Below, piece after piece: positions 42,500 to 50,804 of a DNA stretch of 64,000 nt. Made by a program: the position numbers and the translations under genes. The stretch covers positions 1,240,001 to 1,304,000 of the forward strand of contig DAIODP010000001.1 of NCBI GenBank assembly GCA_036746695.1. Reading direction: 5' to 3'. Numbering within the stretch: the stretch's first letter is position 1; every line of letters starts with the position of its first letter. Origin of the DNA: UBA3006 sp036746695. GTDB lineage: Bacteria > Actinomycetota > Acidimicrobiia > Acidimicrobiales > Ilumatobacteraceae. Below the pieces are notes generated by a model that searched no databases, was not told where the DNA came from, and saw nothing but the letters and a program-made list of their open reading frames with translations.

Positions 42500-43689
42500 T
42501 TGTCCTGCACGTCGATGCGGGCCAGCCAAAGGCCGGGCGCATCAAGTTCGTTTGGAGTAGGAAGGTTGCCTTCACGCGAGAACATTTGGGCCAGCCCTTC
42601 CGCTCCTGCTCGTTCAACGATCCCAGAGGCAAATGAGTGACCCCTTTGTATTTGTTGGCGAGTGAGACGTAAACCAAGCAATTGCTCGACGAACGAATCG
42701 TGAGGAGATGCCTCAACGCGTCGTCTGCGGACTGCCTCGCTGATCTGTGGGCCGCCACCGAGTAGTGCATTCGTGGTGACGTCAACGCTGTAGTCGATGA
42801 AACCAATGATCGCTGCAATGATTGCGTCTAATACGGGTGCTTGCGCTTCTTGTTTCGACGATCGAACTGCGCCAAGAATGATTGTCGGGTCGGTAAAGAA
42901 TTTTTGCATCATTGACATTGGGTCTGTCGTGCCCAGATCGAGCGTTGTGAGTCGCTCCATGAGTGCGTTGGGATTTGGTGTGAAACCGGCGATGTAATGA
43001 CTGATGGCTGCCGTTACGGCCCGCCGAATGTGTGGAACCCCAAGCACTGCGTGCGAGGTGAGTTCGTGAGCAAGCACCCACATGCGCATGTCGCTGATGG
43101 GGAGGCTCCAGTCGAGAGCAAATTGGTCGATGTTTGAAGAGACAATCAGCACTTGGTTGTGCGGCTCGCGCGGCAATGGAAGGTCGTACTGGCCAAATGT
43201 GCTGAGCGCTAGTTGCCCGATCATTGAACCAACCGACATGCCCATCATCGCGGGCGCCATCATTTTGTTCAGCGACGACATCATGTTGCTCATCTGATCG
43301 TCGGCAGATTCGAGTGCGCTGTCCGGAAGAATCGGCGATCCGCTGAGCGAGGTGGCCAATTCGTTGAACAACGGTTTGTAGGAGTCGAGTGTGTGGTGCG
43401 CCCACATGGATCTGTTGACAACGACGATGTTGGGAACCGAGCCATGTTCGGCCGTGGCCAGGCCAGTTTGATTGCGAACATGCATGTCGGCAATGACCGC
43501 CAATTGCTCGATTGCAACTCTTGAGGCTGGGTCGACATTGGGTTCGGAGTTGGTGCCACTTGTGGCCGTCATCATTGCCGTTTGGCGAGCAACGTCCCAT
43601 TGCAGGGGACCCTGCGATGACATGGCCTTGGCTAAGTCGCCAAAAAACGGCATTCCAGAAAATGGAAGGTCGTCAGGATTGTTCGACAT
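42496..43689 (-). CDS. Zincin_2/DUF2342 family protein (F420-associated metallopeptidase-like)
   Basis: 397 residues from ATG 43689; the longer frame to 43764 overlaps the upstream gene. The family is a zincin-like actinobacterial group often described as linked to coenzyme F420 biosynthesis. WDVARQTAMM, VNRSMWAHHTLDSYKPLF and WVLAHELTSHAVLGVPHIRR are its usual blocks. The active-site His-Glu is followed by His at +5 (H208-E209-L-T-S-H213) instead of the +4 of HExxH. Peptidase activity is therefore doubtful. It follows the pseudo-HtrA gene with a 17-bp overlap, so the two are cotranslated. Confidence 0.85.
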   Translation of the reverse strand: MSNNPDDLPFSGMPFFGDLAKAMSSQGPLQWDVARQTAMMTATSGTNSEPNVDPASRVAIEQLAVIADMHVRNQTGLATAEHGSVPNIVVVNRSMWAHHTLDSYKPLFNELATSLSGSPILPDSALESADDQMSNMMSSLNKMMAPAMMGMSVGSMIGQLALSTFGQYDLPLPREPHNQVLIVSSNIDQFALDWSLPISDMRMWVLAHELTSHAVLGVPHIRRAVTAAISHYIAGFTPNPNALMERLTTLDLGTTDPMSMMQKFFTDPTIILGAVRSSKQEAQAPVLDAIIAAIIGFIDYSVDVTTNALLGGGPQISEAVRRRRVEASPHDSFVEQLLGLRLTRQQIQRGHSFASGIVERAGAEGLAQMFSREGNLPTPNELDAPGLWLARIDVQDN

Positions 43690-44491
43690 CGGATTCAAGC
43701 CTATGTAGTTCCTGGACAATTGTTTCGGTGGGCACGATCCAATGAGCACCGTTGTAATTAACACAGATGCCGATCATGTTGCCAAGATCGTCAACCACAA
43801 CTCCTGGCCTGATAGGTCGTCCCAAATTGTTTACGGGCCACATGTCGTCTGGTTGGCGTGGCATGCCGCTCGAAATGCCGATGGTGATCGATAGTGCCTG
43901 CCTGTCGTTCATTAACCACGCATGATCGCCTGTTGTGGCACTGACAATGGTTGACGGCACTGGCAGGTTGTCGTCGATTGGAATAAAACGATGCGAAACC
44001 GAATCGACCGCGTGCAACCAGGCCAGGCCGTGGGCGGTGTCGATTTCTACCACCCTCGCAAGCAGGTCCAACCCATCGTCGGTGATGATGTGCAGCTCGG
44101 TGCCCACTTGTAAGTCGCTCGCACCTGCAACGAAATACCCAGACTCTGAGATGGCGAGCACTGGCGTTATTCGACCGCTGATCCGCGCAGTTCTTGGCAT
44201 CGCGGCCAGTGGGCGTGGTTGGTTCGTTGCGGCATTTTGGGCTGTGAGTCGAGATACTGGCAGCTGCGATGCCGGCGTCACCACCCGCAATATGGCTACC
44301 GATAAACCAACACTGATGATTGCGGTGGAAAACACGATTCCTCGGACGACCGAGCGCCCGATGCCGTAAGTAACTGGCGGTTCGACAACGTCAGAAAGTT
44401 CACTTGGGTGACGCCAATCGCGATCGTAGGGAGGAAGCGGGGCGTTGAAATAATTTCCCGTCCCCTCTTCGCCGCGTTCGTCGTCGTTCAT
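43673..44491 (-). CDS. Membrane-anchored HtrA/trypsin-like pseudoprotease
   Basis: 272 residues from ATG 44491. The longer open frame to 45310 is antisense to moaE and is not real. A cytoplasmic N-terminus has PLPPYDRDWRHPSEL, a motif I associate with actinobacterial membrane HtrA-like proteases. One helix spans about 48-72. The extracytoplasmic part follows the S1C layout: SGYFVAGASDL stands where the catalytic His loop lies, DTAHGLAWL where T-D-L-A-V-L holds the Asp, and GRPIRPGVVVDDLGNMIG where G-N-S-G-G-P holds the Ser. All three catalytic residues appear to be lost. It probably binds rather than cuts. Fold assignment is by pattern only. Confidence 0.7.
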   Translation of the reverse strand: MNDDERGEEGTGNYFNAPLPPYDRDWRHPSELSDVVEPPVTYGIGRSVVRGIVFSTAIISVGLSVAILRVVTPASQLPVSRLTAQNAATNQPRPLAAMPRTARISGRITPVLAISESGYFVAGASDLQVGTELHIITDDGLDLLARVVEIDTAHGLAWLHAVDSVSHRFIPIDDNLPVPSTIVSATTGDHAWLMNDRQALSITIGISSGMPRQPDDMWPVNNLGRPIRPGVVVDDLGNMIGICVNYNGAHWIVPTETIVQELHRLESDVEQS

Positions 44492-44557
44492 CACCTGCCA
44501 AAGGATAGTTAGCCCTTGTTCACAAAGGTCATCGGCCACCTCGGGTACGCTGAAGTC

Positions 44558-45052
44558 GTGACACTTCGCCGCCTCATTGACAATGGCGACACGCTGTTGG
44601 AGTTGACGACCGAACCACTCAGCGTGGATCAAACCTACAACTGGTCTGTTTTGCCTAGTTGCGGTGCGGTCGTGGTTTTCTCGGGCACCGTTCGCGACCA
44701 CTCCGACGGCCGAGCCGGGGTCGAGACACTGGCCTACGAGGCCTACGAAGAAGAAGTGTTGCCAAAGTGCCAACTGATTACCGAAGAGATGCGTAGGCAG
44801 TGGCCGACGCTTGGACGAATCGCACTCATTCACCGTTTGGGTGAACTTCAACTTGGCGAATCGTCGGTGTTGGTTGTGGTGTCGTCGCCGCATCGTCCCG
44901 AAGCATTCGAAGCAGCGCGCTACGGCATTGATGCGCTGAAGGCAACAGTTCCAATTTGGAAACGCGAGACATGGAGTGATGGCGCCGATTGGGCCGCTTC
45001 CGCACAACATGTCACCACGCTCGATGCGCTGAATGAATCGAGAGCGAAATGA
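44558..45052 (+). CDS. moaE: Molybdopterin synthase catalytic subunit, MoaE-like
   Basis: 164 residues from GTG 44558; a TTG at 44516 would add 14. It has VVVFSGTVRDHSDGRAGVET, LAYEAYEEEVLPKC, IHRLGELQLGESSVLVVVSS and VPIWKRETW with the conserved Lys. MoaE joins MoaD to convert precursor Z into molybdopterin. No other moa gene is near. Its TGA overlaps the ATG of the next small gene. Confidence 0.92.
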   Translation: MTLRRLIDNGDTLLELTTEPLSVDQTYNWSVLPSCGAVVVFSGTVRDHSDGRAGVETLAYEAYEEEVLPKCQLITEEMRRQWPTLGRIALIHRLGELQLGESSVLVVVSSPHRPEAFEAARYGIDALKATVPIWKRETWSDGADWAASAQHVTTLDALNESRAK

Positions 45053-45267
45053 TTTTTGCAATGAGCGCGACTGCAATGTTGTTCGCAGCAATTTCTGTTG
45101 TATCGGCATTGACGCTTGCATATCTGATGTACCAAGAAGGGCGTCGTGCCAATAAAAGCAATGGGATGGTTGCGTTTCATCGCCACTTGGATGCGTTATC
45201 TGATGATTCTCGCGCTTATTTGCGACAGCAATTAAACGACTCGCGTGAACGGCAAAAAAGGGGTTAA
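45049..45267 (+). CDS. Small single-pass membrane protein between moaE and mreB
   Basis: 72 residues. One helix (about 5-26, LFAAISVVSALTLAYLMYQ) is followed by a charged, helical tail EGRRANKSNG...DSRAYLRQQLNDSRERQKRG. The ATG overlaps the moaE stop and the stop is 6 bp before mreB, so it is tightly coupled to both. No family is recognised. The short helix plus basic tail could tether a cytoplasmic partner such as MreB, which is only a guess from position. Confidence 0.7.
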   Translation: MIFAMSATAMLFAAISVVSALTLAYLMYQEGRRANKSNGMVAFHRHLDALSDDSRAYLRQQLNDSRERQKRG

Positions 45268-45273
45268 GCAACC

Positions 45274-46278
45274 ATGGCACGCGACTTAGCAATCGACTTG
45301 GGAACGGCAAACACCCTGGTGTACATGCAGGGTAAGGGAATTGTGATCAACGAGCCTTCGGTGATTGCGGTCAATCGCCGCACGGGCGAGGTGCTGGCTA
45401 CCGGCCACGAGGCGTGGGGCATGATTGGCCGCACGCCTGGCTACATCGTTGCAGTGCGGCCGCTTCGCGGTGGAGCAATCACCGACTTTGAAATCACCGA
45501 GAAGATGATTCGGCTCTTGCTGCAGCGCGCAGGAGTTTCGCGTTTCTCGCGACCAAAGGTGTTGATCTGCGTTCCATCGGCAATTACGGAAGTGGAGCGC
45601 CGTGCGGTCACGGATGCAACACGTCGTGCCGGCGCCGCAGATGCGCAGTTGCTCGAGCAGCCAATGGCCGCTGCAATTGGTGCTGACCTCGACATCAACG
45701 AACCCGTCGGCAACATGGTTATCGACATCGGCGGCGGTACCACCGAAACGGCGGTGATCAGTCTCGGCGGCATTGTTGCGCTCGAGGCAGTGCGCGTTGG
45801 AAGTTTTGATATTGACGCTGCAATTCAGTCGCACGTTCGTCGCGAACATGGTTTGGCAATTGGTGAGCGAACAGCAGAGGAAATCAAAATCAGTATCGGC
45901 AGCGCAATTGCAACCGCCGAAGACCGGGACGCCGAAGTACGCGGGCGCGATTTGGTTTCCGGCCTTCCCAAAACGGTGGTTCTCACGTCGCAGGAAATCC
46001 GCGATGCAATTGAAGATGTGGTGTCGCAGATGGTTGCATCGGTTATTCGTTGCTTGGCCGTGGCCCCACCGGAACTGTCGCAGGACTTTCTTACGCGGGG
46101 TATGTACCTGGTTGGCGGCGGTTCAATGCTTCGCGGCCTTGCCCAACGCATCGAACGCGATACAAAAGTTCCCGTGAACATGTCCAATCAACCACTCGAA
46201 GCCGTTGTGCTTGGTGCTGGTCACTGTGTCGAAAACTTCTCGGCATTACGCGGCATGTTCATGGATGCGCGCCGCTAG
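45274..46278 (+). CDS. mreB: Rod shape-determining protein MreB
   Basis: 334 residues of the actin-like MreB. Phosphate-1 LAIDLGTANTLVYM, connect-1 LLEQPMAAAIGADLDI, phosphate-2 NMVIDIGGGTTETAVIS and the adenosine motif LVGGGSMLRGL are all present. MreB filaments guide lateral wall synthesis in rod cells. mreC, mreD and rodA are not next to it, which is unusual for a wall-elongation locus. The stop is in a small hairpin shared with the convergent tesB. Confidence 0.95.
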   Translation: MARDLAIDLGTANTLVYMQGKGIVINEPSVIAVNRRTGEVLATGHEAWGMIGRTPGYIVAVRPLRGGAITDFEITEKMIRLLLQRAGVSRFSRPKVLICVPSAITEVERRAVTDATRRAGAADAQLLEQPMAAAIGADLDINEPVGNMVIDIGGGTTETAVISLGGIVALEAVRVGSFDIDAAIQSHVRREHGLAIGERTAEEIKISIGSAIATAEDRDAEVRGRDLVSGLPKTVVLTSQEIRDAIEDVVSQMVASVIRCLAVAPPELSQDFLTRGMYLVGGGSMLRGLAQRIERDTKVPVNMSNQPLEAVVLGAGHCVENFSALRGMFMDARR

Positions 46279-46281
46279 CAA

Positions 46282-47139
46282 TTACTTGCTGATGAGGCGT
46301 GTAAGCCCTTCTTGCACAACAGTGACTGCAAGTGTTCCGTCTTGTGTGAATATGTGACCCTCTGCCAGCCCGCGAGAGTTGGACGTGGAGAGCGATGCTT
46401 GCTGATACATCAACCAGTTGTCTGCTCGGAATGGACGATGGAACCACATGGCGTGATCAAGGCTTGCCATCATCACCGAACCATCCATCCAGTTGAGTCC
46501 GTGCGGCAACAACGCGGTATCTAGCAAAGACATATCGCTTGCGTAGGTAACGATGCATGCATGCAGCACAGGGTCGTCGGGCAGTGTTCCATCTGCGCGA
46601 ATCCACACTCGTTGGCCTGGAAGCTTGTTGCCGCGGCGAGCGATTGGGTCGCCATCGGCATATCGCTGATCTATGGGTCGTGGCCGGTCGTACCAATCGC
46701 CAAGTTTGTCTTTGTATGGAGCCATGCGAGTCTTGAAGTCGGGCAGTGTCTCTGGTGCGGGAACATCCATATTCATAGCGATTTGATGCTCCAACCCAGA
46801 TTCGTTTTTCTGAAAACTGGCCTGCAAGTTGAAAATTGGTTTGCCGTGTTGAATGGCAACTACGCGCCGCGTGGAGAAACTCTTGCCGTCTCGCAGGCGA
46901 TCCACCTCGTACAAAATAGGAACGCCGGGGTCGCCCGAACGAAGAAAGTATGCATGAAGCGAATGAACAAGTCTGTCTGGTTCGTCAATTGTTCGTGAAG
47001 CAGCAACGAGGGCTTGTCCTGCCACTTGTCCGCCGAAAACCCGCTGGCGGTCTTCGTCTGGAGATTGACCGCGGAAGGTATTGACCTCGATGGTTTCGAG
47101 GTCGAGCAGTGTGATGAGGTCTTCGAGAGGGGTAGGCAC
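46282..47139 (-). CDS. tesB: Acyl-CoA thioesterase II
   Basis: 285 residues with the double hot-dog fold of TesB. It has FRGQSPDEDRQRVFGGQVAG near the start, LHAYFLRSGDPGVPILYEVD, and a C-terminal hot-dog with LDHAMWFHRPFRADNWLMY. The catalytic Asp-Thr/Ser-Gln set is compatible with LNWMDGSVMMASLDHAMW. The enzyme hydrolyses medium- and long-chain acyl-CoAs. It is divergent from the GH1 gene with a 54-bp gap. Confidence 0.94.
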   Translation of the reverse strand: MPTPLEDLITLLDLETIEVNTFRGQSPDEDRQRVFGGQVAGQALVAASRTIDEPDRLVHSLHAYFLRSGDPGVPILYEVDRLRDGKSFSTRRVVAIQHGKPIFNLQASFQKNESGLEHQIAMNMDVPAPETLPDFKTRMAPYKDKLGDWYDRPRPIDQRYADGDPIARRGNKLPGQRVWIRADGTLPDDPVLHACIVTYASDMSLLDTALLPHGLNWMDGSVMMASLDHAMWFHRPFRADNWLMYQQASLSTSNSRGLAEGHIFTQDGTLAVTVVQEGLTRLISK

Positions 47140-47168
47140 CTCTCTATGTTGCCACTGTTCGGCAGAAG

Positions 47169-47190
47169 TTTCACCTGCGCTAGCGTGAAA
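47169..47190. promoter_or_regulatory. Operator-like dyad upstream of the beta-glucosidase
   Basis: TTTCAC-N10-GTGAAA with a GCTAGC palindrome inside the spacer. It ends 3 bp before the GH1 ATG and lies in the divergent gap to tesB. Its position and two-fold symmetry suit a sugar-responsive repressor. Confidence 0.35.
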
Positions 47191-47193
47191 TAT

Positions 47194-48408
47194 ATGTCAA
47201 ATGCCCGATCAAACACATTTCCAAAAGGTTTCACTTGGGGAACAGCCACTGCGGCCCACCAAGTTGAAGGTGGCAACTGGAATAACGACTGGTGGGATTG
47301 GGAACATCGACCAAACACGGTGTGTAAAGAACCCAGCGGCGACACGTGTGATCACTACAACTTGTTTCCTCAAGACATCGAGATGCTTGCAAAATTGGGT
47401 TTTGATAACTATCGATTTAGTGTTGAATGGAGTCGCATTGAGCCGGAAGACGGCGAATTTTCGCAAGCCGAACTTAATCATTATCGCGCAGTAATTGAAG
47501 CCTGCCGGGCTAACAACATCACGCCGGTAGTGACGTTGCATCACTTCACCACACCTCGTTGGGTTGCCGCGATGGGTGGTTGGACAAACGACGCAACAGC
47601 CGATTTGTTTGCCCGGTTCTCGGAGAAAGTGGCCAAGTCGATTGGGCAAGATGTTGGCAAATGGTGCACGATCAACGAACCAAACATGGTTGCAACAATC
47701 GGATACCTGTTGGGTGAGTTTCCTCCCGGCACCAAATCCCGCGAAGCGCGTCGTAAGGCAAACGATGTTTTTTGCCGCGCACACGAGAAGTCGCGCGATG
47801 CGGTTAAATCGGTGTCAAATGCGCCACTTGGCATCACTCTTGCAATGCAGGAATACACCATCAATGTTGAAGACGACTCGCACCGCAGTGCAGCCGAAGC
47901 AATGCGCAATCAGGCATGGGATGGGCTTGAGGATTGCTTCCTTGAAGTTGCAAAGGGAGACGACTATTTCGGCGTGCAGACATACACGCGCGAGCGGTTT
48001 GATCAGAATGGCCGAATTAAGCCAGACGCGGACATGCGCAAGACCATCATGGGTTACGAATTTCGGCCCCAGGCACTAGAGGCATGCATTCGTAGGGCAT
48101 GGGACAAGACGGGCAACGTGCCCATCATCGTCACAGAAAATGGAATTGCTACGAGCGACGACAACGAACGAATCGAATACGTGCACGGTGCGCTCGAGGG
48201 TGTGCTCACTTGTATTGCCGATGGCATTGATATTCGCGGCTACACCTACTGGAGCCTGATGGACAACTTCGAATGGACGTATGGCTACGGCCCAACATTC
48301 GGTCTGGTTGCGTGCGACTGGAAAACACAAAAGCGAACACCACGCCCAAGTGCGCATTGGCTGGGTGGCATTGCCAAGTCGAACACGCTTGCACCGCGGC
48401 CCGCATAA
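47194..48408 (+). CDS. Glycoside hydrolase family 1 (beta-glucosidase)
   Basis: 404 residues from ATG 47194, a little shorter than typical GH1 (about 440-470). It has FPKGFTWGTATAAHQVEGG at the start. The acid/base Glu162 is in TINEPN and the nucleophile Glu315 is in IVTENG. GYTYWSLMDNFEWTYGYGPTFG is near the end. No signal peptide, so it acts on imported disaccharides or glycosides. The longer open frame to 47014 overlaps tesB. Confidence 0.94.
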   Translation: MSNARSNTFPKGFTWGTATAAHQVEGGNWNNDWWDWEHRPNTVCKEPSGDTCDHYNLFPQDIEMLAKLGFDNYRFSVEWSRIEPEDGEFSQAELNHYRAVIEACRANNITPVVTLHHFTTPRWVAAMGGWTNDATADLFARFSEKVAKSIGQDVGKWCTINEPNMVATIGYLLGEFPPGTKSREARRKANDVFCRAHEKSRDAVKSVSNAPLGITLAMQEYTINVEDDSHRSAAEAMRNQAWDGLEDCFLEVAKGDDYFGVQTYTRERFDQNGRIKPDADMRKTIMGYEFRPQALEACIRRAWDKTGNVPIIVTENGIATSDDNERIEYVHGALEGVLTCIADGIDIRGYTYWSLMDNFEWTYGYGPTFGLVACDWKTQKRTPRPSAHWLGGIAKSNTLAPRPA

Positions 48409-48410
48409 CC

Positions 48411-49043
48411 GTGCTTGACGCAACGTTGCGAGCGGTTGCGCTCGCAACAACTGGTTTCATGCCAGAAGACGAAGGTGACGCGCTGTTCGCCGCCGCGATG
48501 TTGGCTGGCACTGCCTGCCCTGGGTTACCAATGGTTGAAATCGGTTCGTACTGCGGCCGGAGCACGGTGTGGTTTGGTGCGGCTGCGCGTGCGTGTAACA
48601 CGGTGTTGCACGCGGTCGATCATCATGTTGGGTCGGAAGAGAACCAACCGGGTTGGGAGTGGCACGATGCGTCGCTTGTCGACCCGTCAACTGGCCGGAT
48701 AAACACCTTGCCGCACTTCGAACAAACCATGCGATTGGCTGGGTTGACGCAATCCGTGCTTGCAATCGTTGGCAATTCGCCAGAAATTGCTGCGGCTTGG
48801 AAAGAGCCGATCGCGATGTGCTTTATCGACGGCGGGCACGGCAGGGAAGTTGCACGCAACGACTACCTCTCCTGGACGCTGCATATTGCTATAGGCGGAA
48901 TTCTGGCAATACACGATGTGTTCACAGACCCAGCATTGGGCGGGCAAGCACCGTTTGAGGAGATTTACTTGCCGGCAATTGCTAGTGGCAAGTTTGTTGA
49001 TGTGAGCGCAACGGGCTCGCTTCGCGTATTGAAGCGCGTTTAG
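48411..49043 (+). CDS. Class I SAM-dependent methyltransferase (Methyltransf_24-like)
   Basis: 210 residues from GTG 48411, 2 bp after the GH1 stop; the longer frame into GH1 is a shadow. PMVEIGSYCGRSTVWFGAAA is motif I, LHAVDHHVGSEE is the acidic end of strand 2, and MCFIDGGHGREVARNDYL plus AIGGILAIHDVF follows the CmcI/Methyltransf_24 pattern. It may methylate a sugar or small metabolite. Its stop interlocks with the prenyltransferase-like gene through TTAG, placing it beside a glycosylation cluster. Confidence 0.85.
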   Translation: MLDATLRAVALATTGFMPEDEGDALFAAAMLAGTACPGLPMVEIGSYCGRSTVWFGAAARACNTVLHAVDHHVGSEENQPGWEWHDASLVDPSTGRINTLPHFEQTMRLAGLTQSVLAIVGNSPEIAAAWKEPIAMCFIDGGHGREVARNDYLSWTLHIAIGGILAIHDVFTDPALGGQAPFEEIYLPAIASGKFVDVSATGSLRVLKRV

Positions 49044-50077
49044 TCGAACACGGTCGAGCGCGTGAACAGCGTGCTCGCTGGTGTTGCCTGAGCAATTGCA
49101 TCTGCCGCAAGGATGACAGCGGCACCCGTGTATGCGCTGCACTCATCGGCAGGAAACACAATGCGGTTCGGGTAAGCAATGCCGGTGAAGTATGCCCCAG
49201 ATTCGGTGCGGTGTGCGTGCGTCCAAGTCAGTAGCTCTTTTGCTTTATCGACGTCGCCAGTTGCACTGTGGGCAAGCGAACACTCTGCAGTTTCCGCTGC
49301 GGTCACCCAGTCTTCGTCGTTGACGCAGCGCACGCCCCTGCCGTCGATAACGAATTCGACCCACTGCGAAAGTAGTCGAGTTTTGGCGTCGGTGCCAGTC
49401 AGCGAGCCGGTGAGCACGGGGTAGTACCAGTCCATCGCCCAACGTTGTTTGGGTTCGAACAAACTTTGATCGGTGTTGATGATGTGGTCGATGACGTCTG
49501 CTGCTGCTCGCCACTCTGGCTGCGGGTCGTTGACAAGGGCACCAATATTTGCGCCGCAATGCAACGCATGGCGAATGGAGGATGAACCTGTGAGCAACGC
49601 ATAATTCCATGGAGTTGCATCGATTTCGCGCGCCCACACGATGGCGCCGTCTTCGCGGCGCATACTGAGCACCCAGTTCAATGCTTTTTTAACTGTCGGC
49701 CACATGCTGCGAACGAATGCCTCGTCGTTTGTGCTGAGCCAGTGATGCCAAACGCCAGTGCCGATATATGCGCACACGTTGGTATCTAGTTTTGGGTCTT
49801 CAAGGGTGAGGTCTGGTTTGAAATAGTTGTGCCAGCTTCCATCTGCGCGCTGCACACTTGTTAGCCATTCGTAGGCTTTGCGAGCCTCTGCGTGCATACC
49901 CATGACGTCGAGCGCCATGGCGGTTTCAACGTGGTTCCATGGGTCGCAATGTCCGTCTTTAAACCATGGGATCATGCCGTTAGGAAGCTGTAACGCTGCA
50001 ATGCTTCGCGCGGTGGCAAGCAACTCGTCGTGAGTAATCACGCCAACAAGGTTGTCGTTTTGAGTACCAAGCATCAT
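49040..50077 (-). CDS. Prenyltransferase/terpene cyclase-like alpha-toroid protein
   Basis: 345 residues rich in QxxDGSW-like repeats: LQLPNGMIPWFKDG, VQRADGSWHNY, MRREDGAIVWARE. These suit an (alpha/alpha)6 barrel of the squalene-cyclase/prenyltransferase type. The catalytic DxDD of squalene-hopene cyclases is not seen, so the reaction is unknown; a glycoside-hydrolase-like six-hairpin enzyme is also possible. Its ATG overlaps the methyltransferase stop by 4 nt, so it is the last gene of the long minus-strand operon. Confidence 0.75.
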   Translation of the reverse strand: MMLGTQNDNLVGVITHDELLATARSIAALQLPNGMIPWFKDGHCDPWNHVETAMALDVMGMHAEARKAYEWLTSVQRADGSWHNYFKPDLTLEDPKLDTNVCAYIGTGVWHHWLSTNDEAFVRSMWPTVKKALNWVLSMRREDGAIVWAREIDATPWNYALLTGSSSIRHALHCGANIGALVNDPQPEWRAAADVIDHIINTDQSLFEPKQRWAMDWYYPVLTGSLTGTDAKTRLLSQWVEFVIDGRGVRCVNDEDWVTAAETAECSLAHSATGDVDKAKELLTWTHAHRTESGAYFTGIAYPNRIVFPADECSAYTGAAVILAADAIAQATPASTLFTRSTVFD

Positions 50078-50802
50078 GCGGCGCCCGATGGTTTTTTGGA
50101 ATAGACGATGAAACTCTTACCAAGAACCGGAGCAAGTATTTTCTCGAGTACGCGAGTGAGGGCTGGTGACGAAACAATGTCCCATTCCAGAAACTTCTTG
50201 TACGCATTAACCAGGCGGTGGTCTTCTTTGGCTGGGCCAACTGCACAACGCAGCCACCAATACGGTGAATGCAAGCCGTGTGATCGATGTTGGCCCAATA
50301 CGTTGAGGCCGGCAGCGCGCAGTTTTGCCTTCAGTTCGGTGCCGCTGTAGATGCGCACATGGCCGCCCACAACGTGCGGTGCGTGGTACTCGTCGGACAA
50401 CATCCAGTTGATCTTTTCTGGAAACCAAGACGGAACCGTTGCTGCCAAAACACCGCCCGGCTTAAGCACGCGCGAGAGTTCGTGCAGCGCAGCAACATCA
50501 TCTTGGATGTGCTCCAGCACTTCAGAAGTGATGATGCAATCGAATGAATTGTCGGGAAACGGAAGGCGCGTGGCATCGCCACGAAGCACGCCAACAAAGT
50601 TGTTCTCCCTGATTTCCCCCGCCTCAAACATTGCTGCAAACGTTGCTCGGGTAACCAACACTTCTTCTTGTGCGTAGTCGAGCGCAACAACATGTGCGCC
50701 GCGGCGTGCCGCTTCAAATGCATGGCGCCCAAAACCAGCACCGGCATCCAAAAACATTGTGCCGGGGCCAATTGGCAGTCGATCAAATTGAACGGTGAGC
50801 AC
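50074..50802 (-). CDS. Class I SAM-dependent methyltransferase
   Basis: 242 residues. Motif I is FLDAGAGFGRHAFEAARRG, and VVALDYAQ, FDCIITSEVLEHIQDDVAAL and VLKPGGVLAATVP follow the Methyltransf_11 order. It is 2 bp from the GT4 gene and overlaps the prenyltransferase-like gene. The trio of GT4, methyltransferase and alpha-toroid protein suggests modification of a glycolipid or polysaccharide. Confidence 0.9.
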   Translation of the reverse strand: MLTVQFDRLPIGPGTMFLDAGAGFGRHAFEAARRGAHVVALDYAQEEVLVTRATFAAMFEAGEIRENNFVGVLRGDATRLPFPDNSFDCIITSEVLEHIQDDVAALHELSRVLKPGGVLAATVPSWFPEKINWMLSDEYHAPHVVGGHVRIYSGTELKAKLRAAGLNVLGQHRSHGLHSPYWWLRCAVGPAKEDHRLVNAYKKFLEWDIVSSPALTRVLEKILAPVLGKSFIVYSKKPSGAA

Positions 50803-50804
50803 GG

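Noticed and set aside
42782..43600. 272-codon frame antisense-side of the Zincin_2 gene
   Set aside because: Same strand but another frame of a clear gene; no recognisable domain.
43673..45310. 545-codon frame as one protein
   Set aside because: The part upstream of 44491 is antisense to moaE and the small membrane gene and has random, Cys/His/Arg-rich composition. The real gene starts at ATG 44491.
47014..47193. N-terminal extension of the GH1 gene
   Set aside because: It overlaps the tesB 5' end on the other strand, and GH1 homology begins just after ATG 47194.
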